Assembly: GCA_050010115.1 (NCBI GenBank)
Contig: JBEKLQ010000126.1
Span: forward strand, 1-12,565
DNA: 12,565 nucleotides
Source of the DNA: JAKACA01 sp050010115
GTDB taxonomy: Bacteria > Actinomycetota > Acidimicrobiia > Acidimicrobiales > Bog-793
Direction: 5' to 3'
Each line of letters opens with the position of its first letter. Position 1 is the stretch's first letter. The position numbers were made by a program, and so were the translations under genes. This document shows, one piece after another, positions 1 through 6,207 of the stretch. The notes beneath the pieces are model-generated. The model saw only the letters and a list, made by a program, of their open reading frames with translations. It did not search any database and was not told the origin of the DNA.

Positions 1-750
1 GACAACGACGAGCTCGCGCTCGTCTTCCAGCCCGTGTGGTCGATCGCAGAGGAGCGCTTCGTCGGCGCCGAAGCGCTCCTGCGGTGGCACGACCCGGAGC
101 GGGGAACGATCAGCCCGGCCGAGTTCATCCCTGTCGCCGAGGATTGCGGGCTCATCGTCCCGATCGGCACCTGGGTGCTCGAACAAGCCTGTCAATCACT
201 CGCACGCTGGAGCCGAGCGAGCCCCCGACTGGATGCGTGCACGATGTCGGTCAACGTCTCCGCCGTGCAACTCCGATCGCGCACGTTCATCGACGCCCTG
301 GAGCAATTGATTGCAGCGACGGGCATCGAGCCAAAGCTGCTCTGCCTCGAGATCACCGAGTCCGTGCTCATGGAGGACATCGACTACTTCTCCGAGGTGC
401 TCCGCCGGCTACAGGCCGTCGGGGTGAACCTGTCGATCGACGACTTCGGCACCGGCTACTCGTCGCTTGCCTACCTGCGCCGGTTCCCGGTCGACGAGCT
501 CAAGATCGACAGGTCCTTCGTCGCCGGCCTGGACACTGACACCTACGACACCACGCTCGTGGCGGCGATGATCGGGATTGGTGACGCGCTCGGTCACCGG
601 GTCGTAGCGGAGGGCGTCGAGACCACCGAGGAACTCGCGGCACTGCGTGACCTCGGATGCCAGTACGCGCAGGGGTACTTGCTCGCGCGCCCGTGCACCT
701 TCGACGAGTGCGTCGATCTCCTCGACGGCGGACGCCCGGGGCCACGATGA
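1..750 (+). CDS. EAL-domain c-di-GMP phosphodiesterase, 5'-truncated by window edge
   Basis: The frame is open from base 1 and ends at TGA 748-750, giving 249 visible residues. They cover an entire EAL domain, so the missing N-terminus probably carries sensory or GGDEF domains. EAL enzymes hydrolyse the second messenger cyclic di-GMP to pGpG in the cytoplasm. Counting from the first visible residue, the signature residues are all present: E24 of EALLRW, N85 of SVNVS, E117 of LEITES, the metal-binding pair D147-D148 of IDDFGTGYSS, K168 of LKIDRSF, E204 of VVAEGVE and Q224 of YAQGYLLARP. Catalytic activity is therefore likely. The protein ends about 15 residues after the domain, with no further domain. 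No downstream partner gene is seen on this strand. The domain call is secure; the full architecture is unknown. Confidence 0.95.
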   Translation, partial: DNDELALVFQPVWSIAEERFVGAEALLRWHDPERGTISPAEFIPVAEDCGLIVPIGTWVLEQACQSLARWSRASPRLDACTMSVNVSAVQLRSRTFIDALEQLIAATGIEPKLLCLEITESVLMEDIDYFSEVLRRLQAVGVNLSIDDFGTGYSSLAYLRRFPVDELKIDRSFVAGLDTDTYDTTLVAAMIGIGDALGHRVVAEGVETTEELAALRDLGCQYAQGYLLARPCTFDECVDLLDGGRPGPR

Positions 751-756
751 GAGCGC

Positions 757-771
757 GGCCCGCGGCGGGCC
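757..771 (+). terminator. Possible GC-rich terminator hairpin after the EAL gene
   Basis: Seven bases past the EAL stop codon, GGCCCG (757-762) and CGGGCC (766-771) can form a 6-bp all-GC stem with a 3-base loop. No U-tract follows, so this could only be an actinobacterial-type terminator without a U run. In this GC-rich sequence it may also be chance. Confidence 0.3.
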
Positions 772-1603
772 CCACTGGGGGGCGCAGGGCGCCTGGCGAC
801 CCCGAGCCACTGGGTGGGCACGACTGCAGACAGGCGCCCCACAGACGTTTGCGGCAGTACACCACGGTGGGACGCTCTGAACATGTGTGAGGCGTCGATC
901 CCAACCTGGTGGCAGCCAAGAAGAGCTGGAACTTCGAAGGAGACCCAGATGACAGCGTGGCATCGAGCTCGGCCGGGACGTCCATCGCAGGGTCGGTGTC
1001 GTCGGCGCTAGGACGATGCAACATCGGGGCTCGCAAGGTCGCGACGACGCTCAGATACCTGGGCCTCTTGACGGGACCGGACGGGGGACCACTGCTTCTA
1101 GGGTGCCAACTGACCGCGCACCCATTGTTGGTTGGATGGCTTGTTCCTTACGCGACGATGTTCGAGCGAGATACGGCCACCAGTCCTCGACCTGGTCGTC
1201 GAGTCGGCCGCGCACCCTCCGCGAGTCCAATGCGGAGACGACCAACGATCGCTGCCGTTTCGTTGTCGACCACGTCATCCAACGGCCGGACCAACTATGT
1301 GGGCCCGCTTGTCGCGCGCTCTCCGAGACGAGATAGGTCGACCTCGGCATACCGAGGGTCGGGCCACACGGACGTCCCGAATCCGGAGGCGTTACTGCGG
1401 AGTGTGCTGCGCCACGCCATGACGTCCCACGGCGCCTTCTGCCATGAGGACATCCTCACCGACGATGGCGACAGAAAGCGTCCCCATACGCCTGGTCGCC
1501 GGCGCACAGAATGACGGACTCAGCTCACCCGCCGGGTACGCATACTCGGCAGGGATATACGTGCGATCACCGCAGACGTCAGAGCCCAAGGAGTCGTTGC
1601 CGA
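772..1603. other. Non-coding or eroded stretch, no gene recognised
   Basis: About 830 bases without a supportable gene. The longest + strand frame here (909-1514, 201 codons) lacks any recognisable domain. It has an irregular, low-complexity Ser/Arg/Thr composition and does not show the strong third-position GC bias of the neighbours. A well-spaced AAGGAG (937-942) sits six bases before ATG 949, but that frame closes after 20 codons (949-1011). It may be the remains of a gene start. I see no RNA gene or array. The stretch lies between the EAL gene and an insertion sequence, so an eroded island is a reasonable inference. Confidence 0.5.
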
Positions 1604-1607
1604 CTAG
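1604..1607. repeat. Target-site duplication (CTAG), left copy
   Basis: CTAG directly abuts the left inverted repeat of the insertion sequence, and the same four bases abut the right repeat at 3076-3079. IS1380-family elements are known to make short duplications of about 4-5 bp. CTAG is self-complementary, so it could alternatively be counted as part of the inverted repeat. It is also rare in GC-rich bacterial DNA, which makes two copies exactly at the element ends unlikely by chance. Confidence 0.65.
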
Positions 1608-1619
1608 CCTCGATTATTC
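1608..1619 (+). repeat. IS1380 left terminal inverted repeat
   Basis: CCTCGATTATTC pairs as an inverted repeat with 3064-3075, with two mismatches in the middle (TT against AA). The leading CC fits the family's usual termini as I know them. Confidence 0.7.
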
Positions 1620-1657
1620 GCGAGGTTGCGGCATGAGCCTGTCACTATCCGCGTAAA

Positions 1658-1719
1658 AGGCCTCCTCAACTGGGATAATGGCTGTCCGCTAAGCCAACCG
1701 TTATCACAGGAGGAGGCCT
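1658..1719 (+). promoter_or_regulatory. Hairpin sequestering the transposase ribosome binding site
   Basis: AGGCCTCCTC (1658-1667) is perfectly complementary to GAGGAGGCCT (1710-1719), a 10-bp outer stem. Inside it, GATAATGG (1674-1681) pairs with CCGTTATC (1698-1705), giving 8 bp with one G-U pair. The right outer arm is the Shine-Dalgarno sequence of the transposase, whose TTG start follows at 1721. An RNA transcribed from outside the element would contain both arms and hide the ribosome binding site. An RNA starting inside the structure would not. This is a known strategy of insertion sequences such as IS10 and IS50 for avoiding expression from read-through; its operation here is inferred. 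Confidence 0.6.
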
Positions 1720-1720
1720 C

Positions 1721-2895
1721 TTGAAGGTGCATCGTAGCCGCTCGGTCCGTCGCGTCGAGGTAACGACCGACGGCAAGAACCTCGTCTCGCACGCCGGCAC
1801 GGCTCTGCTGTCCGAGCTGGCCGATCGAAGCGGTCTCACGGGGGCGATGTCGGAGGCGATGGCCGGCTGCGGCACCGCCTGGCACACCCACGACCCGGGG
1901 GTCGTGCTCACCCATCTCGCCGTCGCCATCGCCGACGGGGCGGACTGCCTCACCGACTTCGAGGCCCTGCGGGAGCAGTCCGAGCTGCACGGCGACGTCG
2001 CCTCGGTCTCGACCGCCTGGCGGGCGGTGAAGAAGACGACCTCGCTCGAGCTGCGTCAGATCCCGCGTGCGGCGGCACGGGCCCGGGAGGTCATCTGGCT
2101 CGCCGCCCCGCCCGGCGACATCACCATCGACGTCGACGCCACGCTCTTGAACGTCCACTCCGAGAAACAGCAGGCGGCGTCGACGTACAAGCGGGGATAT
2201 GGCTTNNNNNNACGACGAACGAGCCGCTGGCGGCGATCCTCCGCCCGGGCAATGCGGGCTCGAACGACACCGACGACCACCTCGAGCTGCTCGACCAGGC
2301 ACTCGCCGTGCTGCCGGCCACCTACCGAGCCGGCCACGAGCCGGGCGACGACCCTGCGCTCGTCTCTCACCAGATCCTGCTGCGGGCCGACTCGGCCGGG
2401 GCGACGCACGGCTTTGTCGCCGGCCTCGTCGAGGCGAACATCGAGTACTCGATCGGCCATCACGTCAACTCAGCCGTGCACGGCTCATCTGCCGGCGCGA
2501 GCGCCCGCACCCCGGTGCCCAGCTCTCGATGTTCGACATGTCCGAGGGCTGGCGGCATACCTGCTTCATCACCAGCGCCAATGCGCTCCAGATCGACGCG
2601 GCGGTCCTGGAAGGACTGCGGGCTGGCCAGCCTGCCCTTCGCGAGCTTCACCCAGAACCTCGCCTGGGTGGCCGTCAGCCTGCTCGCCGGCGCACTGCTC
2701 GCCTGGGCGCAGATGACCTGCCTCGACGGTGCGCTCAAAAAGGCCGAGCCGAAGACGCTCCGATACCGGGTCCTGCATGTCGCCGCTGTGCTCGTGCGAC
2801 GTGGGCGCCGGCTCGTGCTACGCCTCGACGAGACCTGGCCATGGGCGTCGGCACTCCGCCGTGCGTTCCTCAGACTGCGCACGACCTTCCCGTAA
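1721..2895 (+). pseudogene. IS1380-family DDE transposase, disrupted
   Basis: The TTG start at 1721 follows AGGAGG copies at 1708-1713 and 1711-1716. The N-terminal piece (1721-2205) reads cleanly and contains the first catalytic Asp in ITIDVDATLLNVHSEKQ, leading to YKRGYG, where the N run begins. After the gap the frame shifts and reads NEPLAAILRPGNAGSN, then the second-Asp motif LLRADSAGATHGF. Near 2470-2490 the frame changes again to RRERPHPGAQLSMFD and GWRHTCF, with roughly 40 expected residues missing. Near 2615 it returns to KDCGLASLPFASFTQN and continues to TAA 2893-2895. The segment that should carry the catalytic Glu (the RVEDRI-type motif of the family) is absent between the last two pieces. 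The visible segments sum to roughly 385 residues, less than the family norm of about 450. The product would be inactive. Some breaks may be assembly errors around the gap. Confidence 0.88.
2206..2211. other. Assembly gap (six Ns) inside the transposase
   Basis: Six unknown bases lie just after the YKRGYG motif. Family members have a stretch of roughly ten more residues here (a GFHPL-type segment) before the NEPLAAILRPGN motif. The true gap is therefore probably nearer 25-30 bases, and the frame change across it may be an artefact. Confidence 0.9.
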
Positions 2896-2989
2896 GAGGC
2901 AGGGTCCCGGCGCCCGACCCGACAACGGTGAGTCTTCCCGGGGGCGTGACATCCGACGAGAGCACGGACCCTTGACCTACCGCGCCCCC

Positions 2990-3016
2990 ATGCCAGCGAA
3001 CAACAGCTGCTGGCAT
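2990..3016 (+). terminator. Stem-loop in the IS 3' non-coding end
   Basis: ATGCCAGC (2990-2997) and GCTGGCAT (3009-3016) form a perfect 8-bp stem with an 11-base loop, about 95 bases after the transposase stop and about 50 bases before the right end of the element. No U-tract follows. It may end transposase transcription or shield the element, but the function is uncertain. Confidence 0.35.
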
Positions 3017-3063
3017 ATCACTGCCGACAACCCTTGGCTTGGCGTCAGCTACCGGGACCGGAA

Positions 3064-3075
3064 GAATTTTCGAGG
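3064..3075 (-). repeat. IS1380 right terminal inverted repeat
   Basis: The complement reads CCTCGAAAATTC, matching the left end CCTCGATTATTC at 10 of 12 positions. Going inward, matches at GGT and CGG positions continue at reduced identity. Confidence 0.7.
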
Positions 3076-3079
3076 CTAG
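3076..3079. repeat. Target-site duplication (CTAG), right copy
   Basis: The second CTAG, directly outside the right inverted repeat, mirrors 1604-1607. Confidence 0.65.
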
Positions 3080-3122
3080 GCAGGAAGCGAGCTGCCGGTA
3101 GTTGGGCACTCGAATCCGTAGA

Positions 3123-3452
3123 TTGACTGCACGCTGGGCCTTCGTTCTCGGCGGCGGCGGCGGCAGTCTCGGCGCGATCCAGGTCGGCATGCTCCAGGCG
3201 CTCGCCGAACGACGCCTCACACCGGATCTTGCCATCGGCGCGTCGGTGGGGTCGCTCAATGGCGCCGTCGTTGCCCTCGATCCGGAAGGGGCGGCGAACC
3301 GCCTCTCCCACGCGTGGGCACGCATGACCCGCCAGCAGGACTTCGACAAGACCGACCTGCTCATCGAGGGCGCCTACGAGGCCGCACGACGGTTCCTCGA
3401 AGATCTCCACATCGACGGTCCCGGCCTCTACGGCTCTCCGTCAGGTCTCTGA
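3123..3452 (+). pseudogene. Patatin-like phospholipase, C-terminally truncated fragment
   Basis: Patatin-like proteins are serine hydrolases acting on lipid acyl esters, with a Ser-Asp dyad. From TTG 3123 the product would begin MTARWAFVLGGGGGSLGAIQ. This contains the glycine-rich oxyanion loop at the normal distance from the N-terminus. The nucleophile elbow GASVG follows in LAIGASVGSLNGAVVA. The frame closes at TGA 3450-3452 after about 109 residues, whereas family members usually have 250-320. The DG(A/G) motif with the catalytic Asp is absent. No other frame after 3452 continues the family pattern. An earlier in-frame TTG at 3102 is possible; neither start has a good ribosome binding site. 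The IS1380 remnant ends 47 bases upstream and may have cut off the promoter. Function is presumably lost. Confidence 0.75.
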
Positions 3453-3617
3453 GAGCGCCGGCAACGGACAGAGCGCCACCCAACGCCCGGGAGAGTTCAG
3501 GGCAGGCCGGGGAAAGAAGAGTGCCCCAGAACATCCGTAGTCCGTAGACCGAAGTTGTTCGCCTGCGAGCGGACCTTCGGCCCTACCGCAGAAGAGGCCC
3601 CGTTCGTACCCTGAGAG

Positions 3618-3642
3618 CAGAGCGCGATGTCATCGCGTTCTG
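3618..3642. promoter_or_regulatory. 25-bp near-perfect palindrome, candidate operator for the ALDH operon
   Basis: CAGAGCGCGATG (3618-3629), one central T, then CATCGCGTTCTG (3631-3642). The two 12-base arms are inverted copies with a single mismatch. The element sits 60 bases before the chosen dehydrogenase start. Its size and symmetry suit a dimeric helix-turn-helix regulator. The regulator is unknown, and no divergent regulator gene adjoins. A hairpin role in the leader RNA is an alternative. Confidence 0.55.
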
Positions 3643-3702
3643 GGTTGCTGGCGAGATGTGCCAACCGATGCACTCACGGCAGTCCCGAGCATGGAGACGA
3701 CA

Positions 3703-5265
3703 ATGACTATCGAAGAAACCGTAATCGCAGGAATGACAACCAATGGCACCTTCGTGGCGCCGGGGCAGCGCGGCAGCGTGGTGGACGTGAAGCCCCGCTA
3801 CGAGAACTTCATCGGCGGGCACTGGGTCGCCCCGGTCAAGGGGCAGTACATGAAGAACATCAGCCCGGTCACCGGCCAGGCCTTCACCGAGGTGGCCAAG
3901 TCCACGCCCGAGGACGTGGATCTCGCACTCGACGCCGCCCACGCCGCCAAAGATGCCTGGGGCGAGGCTTCGCTGCCCGAGAGGGCCGCCGTGCTCAACG
4001 CCATCGCCGACGCCATCGAGGCCAACCTGACCATGCTGGCCGTGGCCGAGAGCTGGGAGAACGGCAAGCCGGTGCGGGAGACGCTGGCGGCGGATATCCC
4101 GCTGGCCGTGGACCACTTCCGGTACTTCGCCGGTGCCACCCGGTCGCTCGAGGGCCGTTCCACCGAGATCGACAAGGACACCGTCGCCTACCACTTCCAC
4201 GAGCCACTCGGCGTCGTGGGCCAGATCATCCCGTTCAACTTCCCGCTCCTCATGGCGGCGTGGAAGATCGCCCCCGCCCTGGCGGCCGGCAACTGCACAG
4301 TGCTCAAGCCGGCGTCGCCCACCCCCTGGTCGATCCTGAAGCTGGCCGAGGTGATCCAGGACATCGTGCCCCCCGGCGTGATCAACATCGTGACCGGCCC
4401 GGGCGGCGAGATCGGGAAGGCCTTGGCCTCCAGCCCGCGCATCGCCAAGATCGGCTTCACCGGTGAGACCACCACGGGACGGCTGATCATGCAGTACGCG
4501 GCGGAGAACCTCATCCCCTCCACGGTGGAGCTGGGCGGCAAGTCGCCGAACATCTTCTTCGCCGACGTGATGGACGAGGACGACGAGTTCTTGGACAAGG
4601 CGATCGAAGGCCTGGTGCTCTACGCCTTCAACAAGGGCGAAGTGTGCACATGCCCGTCGCGGGCACTCATCCAGGAGTCGATCTACGACAAGTTCATGGA
4701 GCGGTGCCTCGACCGCATCCGCAAGATCACGCAGGGGAACCCGCTCGACCCGACCACCATGCTCGGTGCCCAGAACTCGGCCCAGCAGCTGGAGAAGATC
4801 GCCGGATATGTCGACATTGGCCGCCAGGAGGGCGCCGAGGTGCTGATCGGCGGTGAGCGGGCCCACCTCGACGGGGAGCTCAAGGACGGGTACTACTACG
4901 AGCCGACCGTGCTGAAGGGCCACAACGGCATGCGGGTCTTCCAGGAGGAGATCTTCGGCCCCGTGCTGGCCGTCACGACCTTCACCGACGAGGCGGACGC
5001 GGTGCGGATCGCCAACGACACCCTCTACGGCCTCGGCGCCGGCGTGTGGACCCGCAACGGGAACCTCGCCTACCGCATGGGCCGGGCCATCAAGGCCGGC
5101 CGGGTCTGGACGAACTGCTACCACCTCTACCCCGCTGGGGCGGCCTTCGGTGGCTACAAGATCTCGGGCGTCGGCCGGGAGAACCACCAAATGATGCTGG
5201 AGCACTACTCCCAGACGAAGAACCTCCTGGTGAGCTACAGCACCAAGCCCCTCGGGTTCTTCTAG
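3703..5265 (+). CDS. exaC: NAD-dependent aldehyde dehydrogenase, ExaC/AldB type
   Basis: A 520-residue cytosolic enzyme oxidising acetaldehyde or related aldehydes to carboxylic acids with NAD+. Full-length similarity to the ExaC/AldB/ThcA group is recognisable throughout: PRYENFIGGHWV, PVKGQYMKNISPVTG, SWENGKPVRETLAADIPLAV, and the C-terminal TKNLLVSYSTKPLGFF. Counting from ATG 3703, N179 in IIPFNFP holds the oxyanion, the cofactor loop is GFTGETTTGR, E276 in VELGGKSPNI is the general base, and C315 in NKGEVCTCPSR is the nucleophile. All are intact. ATG 3703 is preferred because GGAG (3693-3696) lies six bases before it. In-frame ATG 3691 and GTG 3658 are poorer alternatives that would add 4 or 15 residues. 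The DUF779 gene follows after 32 bases, a pairing common for this family. A palindrome at 3618-3642 is a possible control site. Confidence 0.95.
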   Translation: MTIEETVIAGMTTNGTFVAPGQRGSVVDVKPRYENFIGGHWVAPVKGQYMKNISPVTGQAFTEVAKSTPEDVDLALDAAHAAKDAWGEASLPERAAVLNAIADAIEANLTMLAVAESWENGKPVRETLAADIPLAVDHFRYFAGATRSLEGRSTEIDKDTVAYHFHEPLGVVGQIIPFNFPLLMAAWKIAPALAAGNCTVLKPASPTPWSILKLAEVIQDIVPPGVINIVTGPGGEIGKALASSPRIAKIGFTGETTTGRLIMQYAAENLIPSTVELGGKSPNIFFADVMDEDDEFLDKAIEGLVLYAFNKGEVCTCPSRALIQESIYDKFMERCLDRIRKITQGNPLDPTTMLGAQNSAQQLEKIAGYVDIGRQEGAEVLIGGERAHLDGELKDGYYYEPTVLKGHNGMRVFQEEIFGPVLAVTTFTDEADAVRIANDTLYGLGAGVWTRNGNLAYRMGRAIKAGRVWTNCYHLYPAGAAFGGYKISGVGRENHQMMLEHYSQTKNLLVSYSTKPLGFF

Positions 5266-5297
5266 AGGAGCCGGGCCGGGTCCCCGGGGAGTCGGCC

Positions 5298-5687
5298 ATG
5301 GACGAGCCAGGTACCGACGAGCAGGGCATAGTGGCCCGCGTTGTCGCCACACCGGCGGCGCTCGAGGCGATCGCCCAGCTCGTGGCCGAGCGTGGCCCCG
5401 TCATGTTCTTTCAGTCCGGCGGGTGCTGCGACGGCAGCCTACCCATGTGTTTTACGGACGGGGAGTTCGTGATCGGGAGCCACGACGTCCTCCTGGGTGA
5501 GGTCGGGGGTTGTCCCTTCTACATCGATGCCCGGCAGCACCAGGTGTGGAAGCACACACAGCTCATCCTCGACGTGGGCATCGGGGAGCCTGAGGGGTTC
5601 TCCCTCGCCGCCGGTGAGGATCGGCACTTCATCATCCGCTCCAAGGTCTTCACTGCGGTCGAGCAGGCCGTGCTGGAAGGCAGCTGA
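5298..5687 (+). CDS. DUF779 family protein, partner of the aldehyde dehydrogenase
   Basis: A 129-residue soluble protein with no signal peptide or membrane segment. It matches the DUF779 family, whose genes are typically found beside ExaC-type aldehyde dehydrogenases and whose biochemical role is not established. Its hallmark motif MFFQSGGCCDGS is at residues 36-47, followed by PMC (C51), and a fourth cysteine lies in GGCPFYID (C72). QHQVWKHTQL and the late FIIRSKVF segment are also family-like. The clustered cysteines suggest metal or redox chemistry, but this is inference. ATG 5298 has GGGGAG (5286-5291) six bases upstream. The gene lies 32 bases after the dehydrogenase stop on the same strand, so the two are probably co-transcribed. 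Its 3' end faces the arsR-type gene, with 48 bases between stops and no clear terminator. Confidence 0.9.
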   Translation: MDEPGTDEQGIVARVVATPAALEAIAQLVAERGPVMFFQSGGCCDGSLPMCFTDGEFVIGSHDVLLGEVGGCPFYIDARQHQVWKHTQLILDVGIGEPEGFSLAAGEDRHFIIRSKVFTAVEQAVLEGS

Positions 5688-5735
5688 CGGGCCACTCACA
5701 GGAACGCTGTGCGACCGAGTCGAAGCCGCGAGGCG

Positions 5736-6101
5736 CTACGGGCGGGGGAGCACGCCGGACGGAGAGTCTGGCTCGGCCATCTGGGAGAGCAGCTCCTGTG
5801 TGCCGGCAAGGGAAGACGTGATGATGTGCTTGGCTACCTCGAGCAGCTCGAAGATCATCGGGTCGCCGACGGAGTAGTAGACGTTGGACCCGGCCTTGCG
5901 GACCTGGACGAGATTGGCACGCCGCATCACCCCGAGCTGCTGGGAGAGATGTGATGGCTCGATGCCGACTTCAGGGATGAGCTCGGCCACTTGGCGCTCG
6001 CCGTTCCGGAGCACCTCGAGGATGCGGATGCGCGCCGGATGCCCGAGGGTCTTGAAGAACTCGGCCTTCACTCGGTAGATGGGATACGCGGGCGTCGTCA
6101 T
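5736..6101 (-). CDS. ArsR-family winged-helix repressor, Rv0081-like
   Basis: A 121-residue DNA-binding regulator. The opening YRVKAEFFKTLGHPARIRIL and the recognition-helix region EPSHLSQQLGVMRRANLV (residues 48-65) are classic ArsR/SmtB winged-helix features; the wing is around SNVYYSV. The protein contains no cysteine, so the ELCVCDL metal-sensing site is absent (here RQVAELIPEV). It must sense something else or act constitutively. As I recall it, the sequence and setting resemble M. tuberculosis Rv0081, the hypoxia-linked regulator of the neighbouring hyc locus. There the regulator leads the cluster; here it is last. ATG 6101 has AGGAGG 13 bases upstream, a long spacing. The 106-base gap after the hyfG-like gene could hold its own promoter, but none is clear. 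Confidence 0.92.
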   Translation of the reverse strand: MTTPAYPIYRVKAEFFKTLGHPARIRILEVLRNGERQVAELIPEVGIEPSHLSQQLGVMRRANLVQVRKAGSNVYYSVGDPMIFELLEVAKHIITSSLAGTQELLSQMAEPDSPSGVLPRP

Positions 6102-6207
6102 GGCTGAGCGGCTGCCTCCTGCCTGTGATTGTGCCACCTCGAATTCGGGACATCGTGCCGCCGCCGTCGCCGACTCGCGCGAAACGACGGAACTGAGCCC
6201 TTGGTGG

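Larger units (their letters stand above)
1608..3075 (+). mobile_element. Decayed IS1380-family insertion sequence
   Basis: The element runs from an inner left repeat, CCTCGATTATTC (1608-1619), to a right repeat, GAATTTTCGAGG (3064-3075). These match as inverted repeats at 10 of 12 positions, and scattered matches continue further inward. CTAG flanks both ends. The element holds one transposase gene in the + direction, a 5' hairpin over its start, and a 3' stem-loop. At 1468 bp it is somewhat shorter than typical family members (about 1.5-2 kb), which fits the internal losses seen in the transposase. The ends are intact but the transposase is not, so it could move only if a related enzyme acted in trans. 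It lies just upstream of a truncated patatin-like gene. Confidence 0.85.

Noticed and set aside
909..1514. 201-codon + strand frame as a hypothetical gene
   Set aside because: It has no recognisable domain, no good start signal of its own, and codon positions unlike the neighbouring real genes.
3549..3580. CCGAAG/CTTCGG inverted repeat and TCCGTAG tandem pair (3534-3547) upstream of the ALDH operon
   Set aside because: The arms are only 6 bp with a loop of about 20 bases, and the repeat is a 7-base doublet. Both are weak compared with the 25-bp palindrome nearby.
3453..3600. Frame-shifted continuation of the patatin gene
   Set aside because: I read the other two frames after 3440 and neither continues the family pattern or supplies a DG(A/G) motif.
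3583..5352. 589-codon open frame on the - strand opposite the aldehyde dehydrogenase
   Set aside because: It is a codon-bias shadow of a clearly recognised gene in GC-rich DNA, with no domain similarity.
6102..6207. Promoter or ArsR operator in the gap before the arsR-type gene
   Set aside because: There is an 8-base palindrome CGAATTCG and a CACAAT-like box, but no matching -35 element and no longer symmetry. Not enough to call.
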